Both the position numbers and the translations under genes were made by a program. A stretch of DNA of 15,255 nucleotides from Bacteroidota bacterium (GTDB taxonomy: Bacteria > Bacteroidota > Bacteroidia > Bacteroidales > PUMT01), in NCBI GenBank assembly GCA_003556985.1, contig PWPZ01000115.1:1-15255 (forward strand), written 5' to 3'. Shown in pieces: positions 14,426-15,255 of the stretch. A model generated the notes under the pieces. That model saw nothing but the letters and a program-made list of their open reading frames with translations. It made no database searches and was not told the origin of the DNA. Numbering within the stretch: the stretch's first letter is position 1; each line of letters begins with the position of its first letter.

Positions 14426-14437
14426 GTGGTATACCAC
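14426..14437. promoter_or_regulatory. 12-bp perfect palindrome in the MNT/patatin intergenic region
   Basis: GTGGTATACCAC is a perfect dyad in an AT-rich gap (14264-14638) between the divergent MNT/HEPN pair and the patatin gene. A second dyad, TGATCGATCA, lies at 14328-14337, and CTGCTT...AAGCAG (14371-14394) could form a weak hairpin. These are candidate operator sites; no bound regulator can be named. Confidence 0.3.
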
Positions 14438-14508
14438 AGTAAAAATTTTTCGTCAATTTTTTTGGAAAATTAAGTGAATTATTAAATTCTTTATGTATCT
14501 TGCTTTAA

Positions 14509-14604
14509 ATTAGACTGAATAAAGACAAGGAATTCGCGGTGGGTGGCGACAATATTTTCGACCTTACCCTCGAGTTCGAGTATACCACATGGAACTGGGA
14601 ATAA
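14509..14604 (+). pseudogene. Possible C-terminal relic of a lost gene
   Basis: An in-frame run of 31 codons without a start codon ATG ends at the TAA at 14602-14604. Its translation (…NKDKEFAVGGDNIFDLTLEFEY…, ending TTWNWE) has a plausible protein composition, with GC-rich third positions unlike the AT-rich DNA just upstream. It looks like the tail of a beta-rich protein whose front has been deleted. The patatin gene starts 34 nt later. I do not recognise the family; it could also be a chance frame. Confidence 0.3.
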
Positions 14605-14638
14605 ACGATTAATTACCAACAAAACTAAATCTAAAGCT

Positions 14639-15255
14639 ATGGAAGACAAGAACACGCTTTATCTTGGACTTTGCCTGGCCGGCGCCGTATCGGCCGGTGC
14701 CTATACCGCCGGGGTGATAGACTATCTTATGGAAGCCCTGGAGGACTGGGAAAACAGGAGGGGGCAACCGGGTGTTCCCTCCCACAGGGTGGTTATTCCC
14801 GCCATTGGCGGGGCCTCTGCAGGGGGGATGACCGGCACCATAATGGCTTCGGCAATCAACAACCCCGTAACCCCCGTGAGGGAACTTTCGGGCGACATAT
14901 TCGAGGAGCAGCCGCTTAACAAGCTATACCACTCCTGGGTGGATCTTACCACCACCGACATGTTCCCGGTAATGCTCGATAATAGTGATATCAACGGACA
15001 GGTGTACTCGCTTTTCAATTCACAGTTTATCGACGAACTATCGGAGCGGGCCATAAAGGTGGACAAGTCTGAGTTTGTCGACCGGCCTTACTTCGACCGG
15101 CACCTGAAACTGTTTACCACACTGACCAATCTCAAGGGATTCCCCTACAACGTGAATTTCTCGGGCGGCCATGCAAAATCGGTCTTTTACCTTTCCAGGC
15201 ATAACGACTATGCCGCCTTTGTGCTCAACAAGACCGACGAAGAGTATAACAACGA
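14639..15255 (+). CDS. Patatin-like phospholipase (5' part, runs off the window)
   Basis: The first 205 residues of a patatin-family lipid acyl hydrolase. The glycine-rich opening LGLCLAGAVSAGAYTAGVIDYL occupies the oxyanion-loop position, and IGGASAGGMTG (about 56-66) carries the GXSXG nucleophile serine (GASAG). The catalytic aspartate of the Ser-Asp dyad would lie further downstream, beyond the window. The insertion between the two motifs is about 30 residues, and the region after about residue 100 (DINGQVYSLFNSQFIDEL) is not standard patatin core, so the full protein may be a large multi-domain member. The ATG at 14639 is the natural start. There is no signal peptide, so the visible part should be cytoplasmic or membrane-associated. 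It is divergent from the MNT/HEPN pair. Confidence 0.85.
   Translation, partial: MEDKNTLYLGLCLAGAVSAGAYTAGVIDYLMEALEDWENRRGQPGVPSHRVVIPAIGGASAGGMTGTIMASAINNPVTPVRELSGDIFEEQPLNKLYHSWVDLTTTDMFPVMLDNSDINGQVYSLFNSQFIDELSERAIKVDKSEFVDRPYFDRHLKLFTTLTNLKGFPYNVNFSGGHAKSVFYLSRHNDYAAFVLNKTDEEYNN

Noticed and set aside
14722..15066. Minus-strand frame opposite the patatin gene
   Set aside because: The + strand carries the GXSXG and glycine-rich motifs; the antisense frame is Ser-rich without a domain.

Overview
This 15.3-kb window looks like chromosomal DNA from a member of the Bacteroidota, most likely the Bacteroidales/Marinilabiliales side. The grounds are an UpxY-type NusG paralogue, a eukaryote-like IleRS2 in the order ileS - DksA-like gene - lspA, several small Bacteroidota-type outer-membrane beta-barrels, fibronectin-like surface-protein sequence, and several TAnnTTTG-like -7 boxes in place of sigma70 -10 boxes. 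No rRNA, tRNA, CRISPR array, transposase or phage gene was recognised.

Left part (1-5400): a six-helix membrane protein on the + strand converges on a minus-strand housekeeping operon, read ileS -> DksA/TraR-like regulator -> lspA. The isoleucyl-tRNA synthetase carries the swapped GXHH form of the HIGH signature. A clear hairpin lies between the DksA-like gene and lspA. From 5400 to 5930 there is a gene-free stretch built from two unrelated families of degenerate repeats: ACCGGT-rich dyads, then units of about 37 nt.

Middle (5950-8618): a minus-strand histidine kinase with almost no extracytoplasmic domain and no adjacent response regulator. It is followed by a + strand UpxY/RfaH-like antiterminator with no polysaccharide locus behind it, a small ferredoxin whose second cluster cysteine is serine, and, convergent with it, riboflavin synthase (ribE). 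A hairpin spans both stop codons of the last pair.

Right part (8767-15255): more accessory in character. It holds two unrelated minus-strand beta-barrel proteins, a Crp/Fnr-family regulator divergent from an NAD-dependent epimerase/dehydratase-like enzyme (with a 14-bp palindrome between them), and a + strand outer-membrane protein followed 8 nt later by a very short lipoprotein-like ORF that looks like a deletion derivative of a fibronectin-domain surface protein. Then come a minus-strand MNT/HEPN (MntA/HepT-like) toxin-antitoxin pair and, after an AT-rich gap containing a palindrome and a short relic-like coding tail, the first 205 residues of a patatin-like phospholipase that runs off the window.

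Most genes belong to known families. I do not see a clearly new multi-gene system. The most unusual material is the repeat-built spacer at 5440-5910, the Cys-to-Ser ferredoxin, the orphan UpxY-type factor and the relic-like ORFs at 13114 and 14509.
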